From positions 1 to 64,000 of the forward strand of contig DSEQ01000040.1 of NCBI GenBank assembly GCA_011056555.1: a stretch of 64,000 nucleotides of DNA. The letters are read 5' to 3'. The stretch is from Candidatus Zixiibacteriota bacterium. GTDB lineage: Bacteria; Zixibacteria; MSB-5A5; JAABVY01. Of this stretch, positions 34,223-42,504 are shown piece by piece. Position 1 is the first letter of the stretch. Each line of letters opens with the position of its first letter. The notes beneath the pieces are model-generated. The model did no database searches. It saw nothing but the letters and a program-made list of their open reading frames with translations, and was not told where the DNA came from. A program made the position numbers and the translations under genes.

Positions 34223-34244
34223 TACTTTACTAAAAAGTACAGTA
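34223..34244. promoter_or_regulatory. Candidate Rrf2 operator upstream of the suf operon
   Basis: TACTTTAC-TAAAAA-GTACAGTA is an 8-6-8 inverted repeat with seven of eight arms matched, 30 bases before the GTG of the Rrf2 gene. A TATAAA on the minus strand (34215-34220) would serve as the -10 element. The palindrome would then cover the spacer and -35, the position expected for autorepression. Confidence 0.6.
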
Positions 34245-34682
34245 TTTTAGAATTCTAACCATTTTAGTATGCTTTTGTTCCGTAATTTGGGGAATTTTGG
34301 ATAATTTTTATCATCTATTTATTTAAAGTCTTGGTATCTTTCCTTCTGAATCCCTAATCCTATGAGAGATAATAAGTAATGGTCCGGACCCACTAATGAA
34401 TGAAAAATATTACAAAATAGGACTTGATTTATCCTATTTAAATAATATAATCAGGCATTGCGGTACGCATCCGGAAGTAAGAAAAGCGAAATACACAGAT
34501 TAAAAAATATTCTGGAATGGGTTTCCCTGATAAGCTCGAACTGATTTATCTGATCGCTAAGCTCATTTATGATGTCATGCACAAGTCCATTGCGGGGAGT
34601 TGCCAAGCATAAAGGATATAGTGACAAAAACAAGAAAATTAACTGATTCAACTATTCACATAAAAACTCAAAGGAGTTAGAA
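34245..34682. other. AT-rich intergenic region
   Basis: About 440 bases between the divergent Rrf2 and cupin genes. It is strongly AT-rich at its left end. Two short frames are visible on the plus strand (34396-34503, 35 residues, and one near 34517-34612), with helix-like composition but no ribosome sites. They read like remnants of a decayed gene. The cupin promoter must lie near the right end. Confidence 0.45.
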
Positions 34683-35117
34683 ATGATTACTGCAGATTTA
34701 AGCAAACTGGAATTAAGCGAATTCACCGGCAAGAACCGTCCCACCCAGCATTGCCGGGCAACTTTTCCGATTCTGGAGGCTGTCGGAAGCGAGGACACCG
34801 CCATGGTGTACTTCGAGCTTGATGAGGGCAAGAACCTCGGACAGCACACAGACAGCGCCGAAGAAATTCTCCTGATTTTGGAGGGTAAGGTTGAAGTCAA
34901 GATCGGCGATGAACGCCGGATTGTGAATGCCGGATCGATTGCATTGGTACCGACAATGGTTCCTCATGACCTCAAGAATGTGGGCCAGGGGAAAGTAAGA
35001 GTGGCTGGAATTTTCGGCCGCAATAACATAACCGCGACATTCGACATCCCCTGGGCCGAGCTCAATTCTAATGTGGTTAGCACTGCCGAGATGACAAAGC
35101 AGACTGCCCAGGCATAA
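34683..35117 (+). CDS. Cupin domain protein
   Basis: 144 residues with a single cupin barrel (about 40-115). Motif 1 is read in HTDSAEEILLILEGKVEV and motif 2 in GSIALVPTMVPHDLKNVG; the first carries His and Glu ligands, the second a His. Metal binding is therefore likely, though the enzyme activity is open. AAAGGAG precedes the ATG. The DUF3237 gene follows after 45 bases in the same direction, so they may form a small operon ending at the terminator at 35646. Confidence 0.85.
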   Translation: MITADLSKLELSEFTGKNRPTQHCRATFPILEAVGSEDTAMVYFELDEGKNLGQHTDSAEEILLILEGKVEVKIGDERRIVNAGSIALVPTMVPHDLKNVGQGKVRVAGIFGRNNITATFDIPWAELNSNVVSTAEMTKQTAQA

Positions 35118-35162
35118 GCTGGGAGGTTACACAAATGTATCGATAAGAAAGGAAGTGAAATT

Positions 35163-35624
35163 ATGGAAACAGTAGCAGTAGACAGGCAGTGTCTCTTCGA
35201 GGAAGAACTGAGCCTCACGGGTATTACCGAATACGGATTTAGCTGGGATGATATACGCTCCGGAGACAAAGCCATACCGCTTGAGGGCGCAAGGTTCGAT
35301 ATCAATTTCGAGGGTTTGGCCAAAGGTCAGAATATCAATGGCAAGATAATCGGGACCGATTATTTGAATATCCGTGCAGACGGACGCTTTTTGCTGACTA
35401 TTCACGGCCGAATTACTACAGATGATGGGGTGAATATTGCCTTTTATGAAGACGGCATTCTTACACCTTCCGAGGATGATCCGGGGAAGGCAGGCCTGCG
35501 TTTAAACATGAGACTGAATACGGCAGATCCCAGATATTCCTGGGTCAATAAGCTTCAGGTATGGTGTGTGGGCACAGCAGACACTGAGAATCGCAAAGTC
35601 AAAGTTAGGGCATACTCGGAATAG
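35163..35624 (+). CDS. DUF3237 family protein (UPF0311)
   Basis: 153 residues. The recognisable DUF3237 features are the glycine-containing strand GLAKGQNINGKIIGTDYLNI with the ADGRFLLTIHGRITTDDG continuation, and a C-terminal RLNTADPRYSWVNKLQVWCVGT. Members are small all-beta proteins of unknown role, often near cupins and other small-molecule enzymes, which matches the upstream cupin here. GAAAGGAAG precedes the ATG. Confidence 0.85.
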   Translation: METVAVDRQCLFEEELSLTGITEYGFSWDDIRSGDKAIPLEGARFDINFEGLAKGQNINGKIIGTDYLNIRADGRFLLTIHGRITTDDGVNIAFYEDGILTPSEDDPGKAGLRLNMRLNTADPRYSWVNKLQVWCVGTADTENRKVKVRAYSE

Positions 35625-35645
35625 ATGATTTGTCCCGACTGATTG

Positions 35646-35689
35646 AAATAAATGGGATGGACTCAGAATCTATCCCGTTTATTTTTTTA
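35646..35689. terminator. Intrinsic terminator after the DUF3237 gene
   Basis: AAATAAATGGGAT pairs with ATCCCGTTTATTT (13 bp, one wobble) and is followed by a T tract on the plus strand. It lies between the convergent DUF3237 and YyaL-type genes and can serve both. Confidence 0.82.
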
Positions 35690-35701
35690 GGGAATTATGG
35701 A

Positions 35702-37837
35702 TTAAGAAGTTGTCGCTGCCTGATATGTCTCCTCGAGTGTCTCCAGCATCGCCTTGACATCTGTGGTCGGCAGGCTGCAGGTGAAATTCTGGCAGACATA
35801 GGCGGTGGCCTTCTCACCGATTGACTTCTGTTCCCTGGTATACTTAGCATACTTGACAATTTCCGGGGAATCATCCATGCCCCGACGGAAGATTATGACC
35901 CGGTTAGGAATATATTTCTGCCTTAATGCCATGATCATCTCATGGGTATCCGACTTTTCAAGATTGCCGGAGATCACTATCTCAAATGACGGTCCAACCA
36001 TATAATCAACGACAGTCAAAAGCATTGTGTTGCCAGCCGGATAGCGCTCGACCTGGTTGGCAAAAGCTCTCGTGAGCTGGCGGGATATCTCCTCCCACTC
36101 TGTTTTGGCAGTAATGCGTGCCAGTCTGATCAGGTTCAATGCTGATACAGAATTGCCGGAGGGTATCGCCCCATCATAGATTTCTTTAGACCTGTGAATC
36201 AATTGCTCCGACTCATCAGAAGTAAAATAAAATCCGCCATCATGAAAATCCCAGAAATGCTCTATAAGATATTCCTGCAGTTTTATCGCTTCATCAAGAA
36301 ACCGGATTTCAAATGTGGCCTCATAGAGTTCCAGAAGGCCCCAGATCATAAAGGCATAATCATCAATAAACCCGGTCTGATTCGATTTTTCCTTGCGGTA
36401 CAAATGTAAGAGAGAGCCGTCATCATTTTTCATAGTGCCCAGAATAAAATCTGCCGCCCGTACCGCTACCTCGGCCAAATTGGGATTGTCAAATACCTGC
36501 GAACCTTTGGCAAAGGCGGCAATCATGAGGCCGTTCCAGTCGGTCAGGATTTTATCGTCTTTATGTGGATGCTCGCGCAGCTCACGATGATCGAAGAGCT
36601 TATCACGAATATTCTTCATTCTCTTTTCAAATTCATCCAATGGTATTTTCATTTCCTCGGCATGCTGTTCGAAGCTTTTGGAAATATGAAGGATATTATC
36701 TCCAGTCTTTCGTCCCGTCGCCTCTTCCGCGTAGTTTCCTGTAGCGCTGGCGTTAAACACACGTAATGCCAGCTCGGCATCCCTGTCCTCCAGCACCTTG
36801 CTGAGTTCATTTTTCGTCCAGAGATAAAACTTTCCCTCCTCGCCCTCGCTGTCGGCATCTTCGGCTGAATAAAACCCTCCAGCCGGATCAGTCATATCTC
36901 GTTTTACATACTTAAAAATCTCCTCAGCAGTATCTTTATACTCTGTCTTTCCCGTTGCCTGGAAGGCTTCGATAAAGGCATAAGCCATGAGCGCCTGGTC
37001 ATAGAGCATCTTTTCGAAATGCGGAAGAAACCATCGTGAATCGGTAGAGTACCTGTGAAAACCGAAGCCGACATGGTCATAAATCCCGCCCTTGCGCATC
37101 TCCTGCAGAGTCTTTTCAACCATATCGAGAGCTTTGTCTCCATGAAAACGTTTCCATTGCTTTAATAAAAAGATCAGATTGTGCGGTGATGGAAACTTGG
37201 GAGCGCTTCCGAATCCGCCGTTGGTATCATCAAAACTGGATTCCAGCTGACTGTAAGCCACCTTCAGGATCTCTAATCCCAACTCCGGCCCAGGTTCCCA
37301 CGGCCCGGCGGCAGAAACTCCGGCAGTGATCTGGTCAGCAGATTGTTCGACATCATCACGACGATTTTTCCAGACATCATCAATGCGCTGGATCAGTTCG
37401 ATCATTCCGATGCGCCCGTAGGAGTTGTGCTTCGGTATATAGGTGCCGGCAAAAAACGGTTTCTTATCCGGAGTCATAATAATGGTAAGGGGCCATCCAC
37501 CGCTGCCGGTCATTATCTGGCAGACGGTCATGTAAATATTGTCGATATCCGGTCTCTCCTCGCGGTCAACTTTGATGGAGACGAAACTCTCATTCATCAT
37601 GCGGGCGACCTCGGAGTCTTCAAAAGATTCATGTGCCATCACATGACACCAGTGGCAGGTGGAATACCCTATGGACAGGAAAATAGGCTTGTTCTCTTTT
37701 TTGGCTTGTGCAAATGCTTCCTCGTCCCAGGGGTACCAGTCGACCGGATTTTGCGCGTGCTGCAGAAGATATGGGCTTCTGGATTTTTTCAGCCGGTTTG
37801 ATGAGGTCTTTTTATTTTTTGTTTCTTTCTCGTTCAT
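35702..37837 (-). CDS. Thioredoxin-domain protein of the YyaL/SPATA20 family
   Basis: 711 residues. The N-terminal thioredoxin-like domain (about 15-175) carries Cys61-His-Trp-Cys64 in [18 protein letters not shown] and the family opening [17 protein letters not shown]. The rest is an alpha/alpha six-barrel of the N-acylglucosamine-2-epimerase type ([45 protein letters not shown]). The family is widespread from bacteria to mammals and its biochemical function is not settled. It is full-length here and stands alone. Confidence 0.93.
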   Translation of the reverse strand: MNEKETKNKKTSSNRLKKSRSPYLLQHAQNPVDWYPWDEEAFAQAKKENKPIFLSIGYSTCHWCHVMAHESFEDSEVARMMNESFVSIKVDREERPDIDNIYMTVCQIMTGSGGWPLTIIMTPDKKPFFAGTYIPKHNSYGRIGMIELIQRIDDVWKNRRDDVEQSADQITAGVSAAGPWEPGPELGLEILKVAYSQLESSFDDTNGGFGSAPKFPSPHNLIFLLKQWKRFHGDKALDMVEKTLQEMRKGGIYDHVGFGFHRYSTDSRWFLPHFEKMLYDQALMAYAFIEAFQATGKTEYKDTAEEIFKYVKRDMTDPAGGFYSAEDADSEGEEGKFYLWTKNELSKVLEDRDAELALRVFNASATGNYAEEATGRKTGDNILHISKSFEQHAEEMKIPLDEFEKRMKNIRDKLFDHRELREHPHKDDKILTDWNGLMIAAFAKGSQVFDNPNLAEVAVRAADFILGTMKNDDGSLLHLYRKEKSNQTGFIDDYAFMIWGLLELYEATFEIRFLDEAIKLQEYLIEHFWDFHDGGFYFTSDESEQLIHRSKEIYDGAIPSGNSVSALNLIRLARITAKTEWEEISRQLTRAFANQVERYPAGNTMLLTVVDYMVGPSFEIVISGNLEKSDTHEMIMALRQKYIPNRVIIFRRGMDDSPEIVKYAKYTREQKSIGEKATAYVCQNFTCSLPTTDVKAMLETLEETYQAATTS

Positions 37838-38014
37838 GCTGTAACTTCGGAAAAATATGAAAAATAAACCACCGCTTGTTATACTGTTTCTCGCACTTAT
37901 CAGAACAAGAATCTTATCCCAATGTTTAAAGTTTTTGTGTTAATCGTTCCGGTTTTGTAACTTATTATTATTGCAACCGTATGGCATCGATACAGGCGCT
38001 GGAAGGGAGGAGCC

Positions 38015-38846
38015 ATGCTGGATATACGAGTGATGACAGAAGAGGATACCGGAGCAGCATTCGAAATAGTCGACTCCATGAACTGGGGGTATCTTTAAGA
38101 AAGATGTCGAGCGGCTGATTGAATTTGATCCGGAAGGAAACTTCCTGGCACTCGCGGACACCCGCCTGGCCGGCGTTCTGTTCACGTCCCGCTATGAGGA
38201 TTACGCCTTTATGGGGCCGGTGATTGTCAGAGAGCAATTCCGCGGCGACGGAATCGGGGAGAAGCTGATGATCAAGGGAATGGATTATCTCAAAAGCCGC
38301 GGTGTTAAATCGATCGAACTCGACGCTGTCTTTCTGGCATTGAGTCTCTACAGGCGCCTCGGTTTTAAGGATAAGCATCTTTCGTACAGGTTTAAAAAGG
38401 TATCTTCAGGCGGAGATGTGAGGGTCCAGCGTTTTGATATCTCCCGGACAGATAAGATTATCGAACTGGACAGGAAATTGACCGGATTAGGTCGGAGCAA
38501 ACATCTGAGAAGCTTCTGCATTGAATTCTCAGATTCAATATATACTATCACGGAGGATAATCTTCTGGCTTATGGCATGGTCCGGGAACGAAATGGCGGA
38601 AGTTACGCAATCGGCCCTCTGGTGGCCGAGAATTCCTCCCTGGCGGAAAGGCTGTTACTCGGAATTATGGCCGAGTATCCACAAAAACAGATCCTGATCG
38701 GGCCCCTCGAACCTCAGAGGGAGTTTATCGCATTCCTTCGGGGACTCGGGTTCCTGCACAACATTCCGGCGTTACGTATGTACTATGGCGAGAAACGAAA
38801 CTACCATAAACATGTCTATGGCATCATCGCCGCTGAGAAAGGCTGA
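38015..38846 (+). pseudogene. GNAT acetyltransferase with YitH-type C-terminal domain, frameshifted
   Basis: The gene opens at ATG 38015 behind a strong GGGAGGAG and reads MLDIRVMTEEDTGAAFEIVD, then SMNWGYL and a stop. From the GGGGG run at 38085-38089 the homology continues in the next frame (FKKDVERLIEFDPEGNF) through to 38846. Deleting one G restores a continuous protein of about 276 residues: an N-terminal GNAT domain (GPVIVREQFRGDGIGEKLM acetyl-CoA loop) and an Acetyltransf_18-like C-terminal domain. This is either a true one-base frameshift at a homopolymer or a sequencing/assembly error. The next GNAT gene starts five bases later. Confidence 0.8.
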
Positions 38847-38851
38847 TAGGA

Positions 38852-39325
38852 GTGGCGCTTAAGCTGATATATGCTGAAACGGATGAGCATCTTGAAATAA
38901 TCCGGGAGCTATTTCGTGAATACGAGGAGTATCTGGGCTTTCATCTATGTTTCCAGAATTTTGAGGAGGAGATGAAGACCCTGCCGGGGAAATACGCTTC
39001 CCCCGAGGGACGCTTGATAATAGCGGAATATAATTCCGAGATTGCCGGTTGTGTGGCGGTTAAGAAAATCGGTGAAGGTGTGTGCGAGATGAAACGTCTT
39101 TATGTGCGCCCCAAATTCCGCGGCAAAAAGATCGGACGGATGCTTGCCGAGAGAATTGTTGCGGACGCCAGCGACATCGGATATGATCTGATGCGGCTGG
39201 ATACACTCGAAAGATTGAAAGAAGCGATATCGCTTTACCGCTCCATGGGCTTCAAAGAGACCACCGCTTATGTATATAATCCGATTGAGGATGTTGTGTA
39301 CATGGAATTGAAGCTGAATTCGTAG
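38852..39325 (+). CDS. GNAT family N-acetyltransferase
   Basis: 157 residues. The acetyl-CoA loop is VRPKFRGKKIGRMLAERIV (the R/Q-x-x-G-x-G/A pattern). It is preceded by CEMKRLYV and followed by LYRSMGFKETTAYVYNPIEDVVYMEL, as in many small GNATs. Start is GTG at 38852 with AGGA just upstream; it is probably cotranscribed with the frameshifted GNAT gene. The TAG stop (39323-39325) is the first part of a palindromic repeat element, so the natural C terminus may have been altered. Substrate unknown. Confidence 0.87.
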   Translation: MALKLIYAETDEHLEIIRELFREYEEYLGFHLCFQNFEEEMKTLPGKYASPEGRLIIAEYNSEIAGCVAVKKIGEGVCEMKRLYVRPKFRGKKIGRMLAERIVADASDIGYDLMRLDTLERLKEAISLYRSMGFKETTAYVYNPIEDVVYMELKLNS

Positions 39326-39387
39326 GGCAGGTTCCACGCGAACCTGCCATTGATTTGATAGGCATGATCACAGGGATCATGCCCTAC
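39322..39387 (+). repeat. Two-hairpin palindromic element (REP-like, type A)
   Basis: GTAGGGC at the left end mirrors GCCCTAC at the right. Inside are two hairpins: GCAGGTTC/GAACCTGC and GCATGATC/GATCATGC. The architecture (outer inverted repeat around two hairpins) equals that of the REP elements flanking the RAYT gene, but with different bases. It supplies the stop codon of the GNAT gene. Confidence 0.75.
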
Positions 39388-39395
39388 ATCGCAAA

Positions 39396-39457
39396 TGTAC
39401 TGGGCGTACCTCCAGTACACGCTGTGGACGCGGAGCAGGAGGACGTACTCCGCGCAC
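39396..39457 (+). repeat. Two-hairpin element (type B) with dispersed 32-base repeat, copy 2
   Basis: A first hairpin, GTACTGG/CCAGTAC, is followed by GCGGAG/CTCCGC. The second half (39426-39457) matches 13185-13216 at 28 of 32 positions. Both loops contain a CGTAC motif. It lies directly between elements A and the third REP copy. Confidence 0.7.
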
Positions 39458-39468
39458 GAACAATCGTA

Positions 39469-39520
39469 GGTCAAATCCCTGGGGGATTTGACGCCTTGTC
39501 AAATGTCGAAGACATTTGAC
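39469..39520 (+). repeat. REP element, third (diverged) copy
   Basis: Two hairpins, GTCAAATCCC/GGGATTTGAC and GTCAAATGTC-GAA-GACATTTGAC, with outer TAGGTCA/TGACCT ends. Stem ends and order match the REPs around the RAYT gene at 14.2-14.8 kb, while the inner stem bases have changed in a compensating way. Confidence 0.85.
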
Positions 39521-39633
39521 CTGCAATTTGCCAATAAGAAATTTTTTATTTGTCTTCAATACGCTCATCAATTAAATTAGACCATCTTAGTATATATTTT
39601 TCATAGCAGACAATATAAACTCAAGGAGGAGAT
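39521..39633. other. Promoter-containing gap after the repeat cluster
   Basis: Together with the repeats the gap between GNAT and DUF1761 genes is 308 bases. The last 110 bases are AT-rich, with a TTAGTATATATTT stretch near 39588-39600 that could hold the DUF1761 promoter. No further gene is seen. Confidence 0.4.
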
Positions 39634-40053
39634 ATGCCGTCAATTGAATCGGTTGGAATTAATTATTTTGCGGTGGTGGTCGCCGCAATAGCTTATATGG
39701 TTTTGGGCGCCTTATGGTATTCACCAATATTGTTCGGGACAGCCTGGATGAAAGGCATCGGCAAAACCAGGGAGCAGGTTAACGCCGATTTTTCACCGGT
39801 AAATTATATTATTGCTCTCATATTTGCATTCATCGCATCCTATGGTATTGCCAGGTTCATGATTTGGGCAGGAGGAGACTCGATTGCCGACGGCATCAAA
39901 GTCGCGGTCCTGGCAGGTGTAACATTTGTGCTGGCCACCATGGGCATGAATGATGTTTTCGAGAAACGTCCCTCGGGACTTACGGTGATCAATATCTTAT
40001 ATCATCTGATCGCTTTTCTGATCGTGGGAATAATCATCGGCGCCTGGCGGTAA
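39634..40053 (+). CDS. DUF1761 membrane protein
   Basis: 139 residues, four hydrophobic segments (about 8-28, 48-70, 80-100, 115-137). The motif AYMVLGALWYSPILFGTAWMKG near the N terminus and the later FVLATMGMNDVFEKRP are typical of the DUF1761 family, small bacterial membrane proteins of unknown role. CAAGGAGGAG precedes the ATG. It appears monocistronic. Confidence 0.82.
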   Translation: MPSIESVGINYFAVVVAAIAYMVLGALWYSPILFGTAWMKGIGKTREQVNADFSPVNYIIALIFAFIASYGIARFMIWAGGDSIADGIKVAVLAGVTFVLATMGMNDVFEKRPSGLTVINILYHLIAFLIVGIIIGAWR

Positions 40054-40137
40054 AAAATTATCGTATGTTCCGTCGGGCTGCAAACCTGGCGGAAATCTGC
40101 GGGAATGGAACCGATCCCTGTGCGAGTCGGTCTGTGT

Positions 40138-41313
40138 TTACTGATCGGTCTGTGGTTTAATTGAATAGTCGGTCAGGATCAATGTTTCAATCATATCCAT
40201 GGTGCCAATCCCGGTCGGATTAGCATAGGTGACAACTACAATATTTCTTATCGTTGCCACACGTTTCACAAGTCCGGCCGCCGAGATATAGTCGAGAACT
40301 TGTAGGTCTTCATCAAAATTGTCACTGAAGTCCAGATCATACAGCCATTCGACGATGAAGCATTCGAAATCTCCCGCCGGAACATAAACATCATCCCAGG
40401 CGACAATCATCTTTTCGATATGGAAGATATCCTCTGGCCTGTCACGATAAGGCCAGTGCAGGCCCACATTCATCGAATACCGCAGCGATGCGCGCGGCTC
40501 ATCATAAAAATCGGCCGTTTTCGACAATGGAGCCGGACAATCCAAACCTAGGTCGCGAAGTAGCTCATCAGTAGAACTGTATTCCCGGCCAGCAAATCGA
40601 AAACGTACCTGATTGCGGACGGGAGCGGGCGTGTCCATAATACCGCCGACGGAGCCGTCTGTCCCGTAATACAGCAGGCCATAGGGACCATTGGCATAAA
40701 TCGAATTCTGCTCAAACGTATCCGGGCCTTGTTCCACGACTTCATGCAGCTGATAACGTCGTTCCCCATCCACATCGGAATAATCGTTTATCTCGATCAC
40801 GGAATAGCTGTCCGGAAGACGCGGTACAAGAGGTTCAATTTCAAGCGGATCAAAATTTGTAAAGATTGTACTTTGTTCATACTCCCATCTGTAGCCAAGC
40901 CCCAGGGGATATACAAATTCTTGCGCTCCTACTGTGAAAAATGTCCAGGTGGGCGAAAACACAGGATTGCCCTGATCGTCCGAGGCGGCAATCTGCCAGT
41001 AATACTGGGCATCGCCGGCCAATAGTCCGGGATAAAAAATATCAAGCGAATATCCGCTTTCCAAAAGGGGCGGGCTTTCTGAAGTCCCGAGATAGATATC
41101 ATAGCTTATCGAGTCCCCCTCGGGATCGCTGCATTCCCAGCTAAGCTCCGCACTGTTCAAAGTGATTCCTACTTTGAAGTTAACGGGCGATGGGTTCGAG
41201 GGTTCCTCGGGCGGCAGGTTTCGAGGTTCATGGGGTTTATCCTCACAACCCCACATTAAAAACGTCCCCGCAAGCACAAGACTGATCAGTAGTAAAATCC
41301 TAATCCCTTTCAT
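40138..41313 (-). CDS. Lipoprotein with fibronectin-III-like domain
   Basis: 391 residues. Signal sequence with Cys23 (GTFLMWGCEDK), a plausible lipobox. A fibronectin type III-like module (about 35-130; LNSAELSWECSDPEGDSISYDIYLGTS and YYWQIAASDDQGNPVFSPTWTFFTVG) is followed by an unassigned domain of about 250 residues beginning FVYPLGLGYRWEYEQS. That phrase resembles exported proteins that describe a structured beta-rich domain in related bacteria. It is probably anchored in the outer membrane or periplasmic face. GGGAGAG precedes the ATG. Function unknown. Confidence 0.75.
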   Translation of the reverse strand: MKGIRILLLISLVLAGTFLMWGCEDKPHEPRNLPPEEPSNPSPVNFKVGITLNSAELSWECSDPEGDSISYDIYLGTSESPPLLESGYSLDIFYPGLLAGDAQYYWQIAASDDQGNPVFSPTWTFFTVGAQEFVYPLGLGYRWEYEQSTIFTNFDPLEIEPLVPRLPDSYSVIEINDYSDVDGERRYQLHEVVEQGPDTFEQNSIYANGPYGLLYYGTDGSVGGIMDTPAPVRNQVRFRFAGREYSSTDELLRDLGLDCPAPLSKTADFYDEPRASLRYSMNVGLHWPYRDRPEDIFHIEKMIVAWDDVYVPAGDFECFIVEWLYDLDFSDNFDEDLQVLDYISAAGLVKRVATIRNIVVVTYANPTGIGTMDMIETLILTDYSIKPQTDQ

Positions 41314-41498
41314 TGCAATCTCTCCCTCAATATATCCAATATTGCGTTCATGTGGAGCAACGTCTATCGCTGTGATCCCTATAAAATAACGCCCTGAGGT
41401 GCGATTTTGTCAAAAGGAAATTTTAAAAAAACCGATGAAGTTAAACAGACGCTTAAAGAATATTTTGGATATCATAATCATATAAAAAGGATTGTATA

Positions 41499-42458
41499 AT
41501 GCCCGAAATTATGACAAGCCGGAGGAGAGCAAAATCATGGGCCTTCACGTTTCATAAGGATTATGAACACGATTTGAGAGATTCCGCCGAACAATGGTTC
41601 AGGTCAAAACGATATTTTGTCAACAAGATAAAGCCCTTTATCTTAAAATCATGGGCATACTGGAAAAGAAATATCATTTGTGATGATGTTGCTAAATATA
41701 TTGATAAAGCTCGCAATGAAGATGGCGGCAAAAGGCCCTTTCTCCTTCACAAATATATTCACCACGGTTTAAGTAGCCAGGCAATGATTTTTAATCTGCT
41801 TGGTCCTTTAATTGTTCGGCGCGACCTTGAGCCATTTATGTCAGCGCTATTAGAAATAAATATAGACTTCCCCGAGGTTGAGGTAAGAACGCAATTCGAG
41901 TTTGAAGACAGAAAGGTTTTCAATGAGGACGCGGGCCAGCCTACCAGCTTCGATCTGGCAATTCTGGGAAAGAACGTGAATCTTTTTATTGAAGCTAAGC
42001 TGGCAGAGCGTGAATTCGGTTCATGCTCCATCTTCAAAAGCGGTAATTGCGACGGTCATAATCCCTGTACTGGGGGTCTTAATGAATGCTACCTTAATTT
42101 CATCGACAGATTGTACTGGCAGCGAATGAAGGAATACGGATTTCTGGACGGCGCTATTTCACACAGCCCCATATGCCCACTGGCAAATTATTACCAGTTC
42201 TTCAGGGAGCTTCTGTTTGCTATACATAATAACGGAAAGTACATCCTCCTGCACGATGAACGAAATCCGGCCTTCATAAAATATGACCCTGAGAGGGATA
42301 GAGTTTTAGGTCTATGGCCATTTTTAAAGCAATTTGTGCCAGAAATTCATAAGGATAAGCTTGCATCAATGACTATCCAGCAAATTGTAAGGCATATCGA
42401 ATTATCCAAGCGCCATAAAGATTGGATCGGCGAATTCAAATCCAAGTATGGGCTATAA
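41499..42458 (+). CDS. PD-(D/E)XK nuclease-like protein (PGN_0703-like restriction endonuclease candidate)
   Basis: 319 residues, not firmly assigned. The stretch PTSFDLAILGKNVNLFIEAKLAE (about 148-170) has the D-(x)n-E-x-K layout of the PD-(D/E)XK nuclease core, preceded by a Glu-rich strand (RTQFEFEDR). Further conserved-looking parts are KYIHHGLSSQAMIFNLLGPL (88-107) and a Cys-rich GNCDGHNPCTGGLNECYLNF loop before a helical tail. The architecture resembles putative PGN_0703-family restriction enzymes. No methyltransferase is adjacent, so an orphan nuclease or repair role is equally possible. Confidence 0.55.
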   Translation: MPEIMTSRRRAKSWAFTFHKDYEHDLRDSAEQWFRSKRYFVNKIKPFILKSWAYWKRNIICDDVAKYIDKARNEDGGKRPFLLHKYIHHGLSSQAMIFNLLGPLIVRRDLEPFMSALLEINIDFPEVEVRTQFEFEDRKVFNEDAGQPTSFDLAILGKNVNLFIEAKLAEREFGSCSIFKSGNCDGHNPCTGGLNECYLNFIDRLYWQRMKEYGFLDGAISHSPICPLANYYQFFRELLFAIHNNGKYILLHDERNPAFIKYDPERDRVLGLWPFLKQFVPEIHKDKLASMTIQQIVRHIELSKRHKDWIGEFKSKYGL

Positions 42459-42504
42459 CCGTTTTATAATGTCATAAGCTCGGATCATCAGTTAACTCAG
42501 TATA

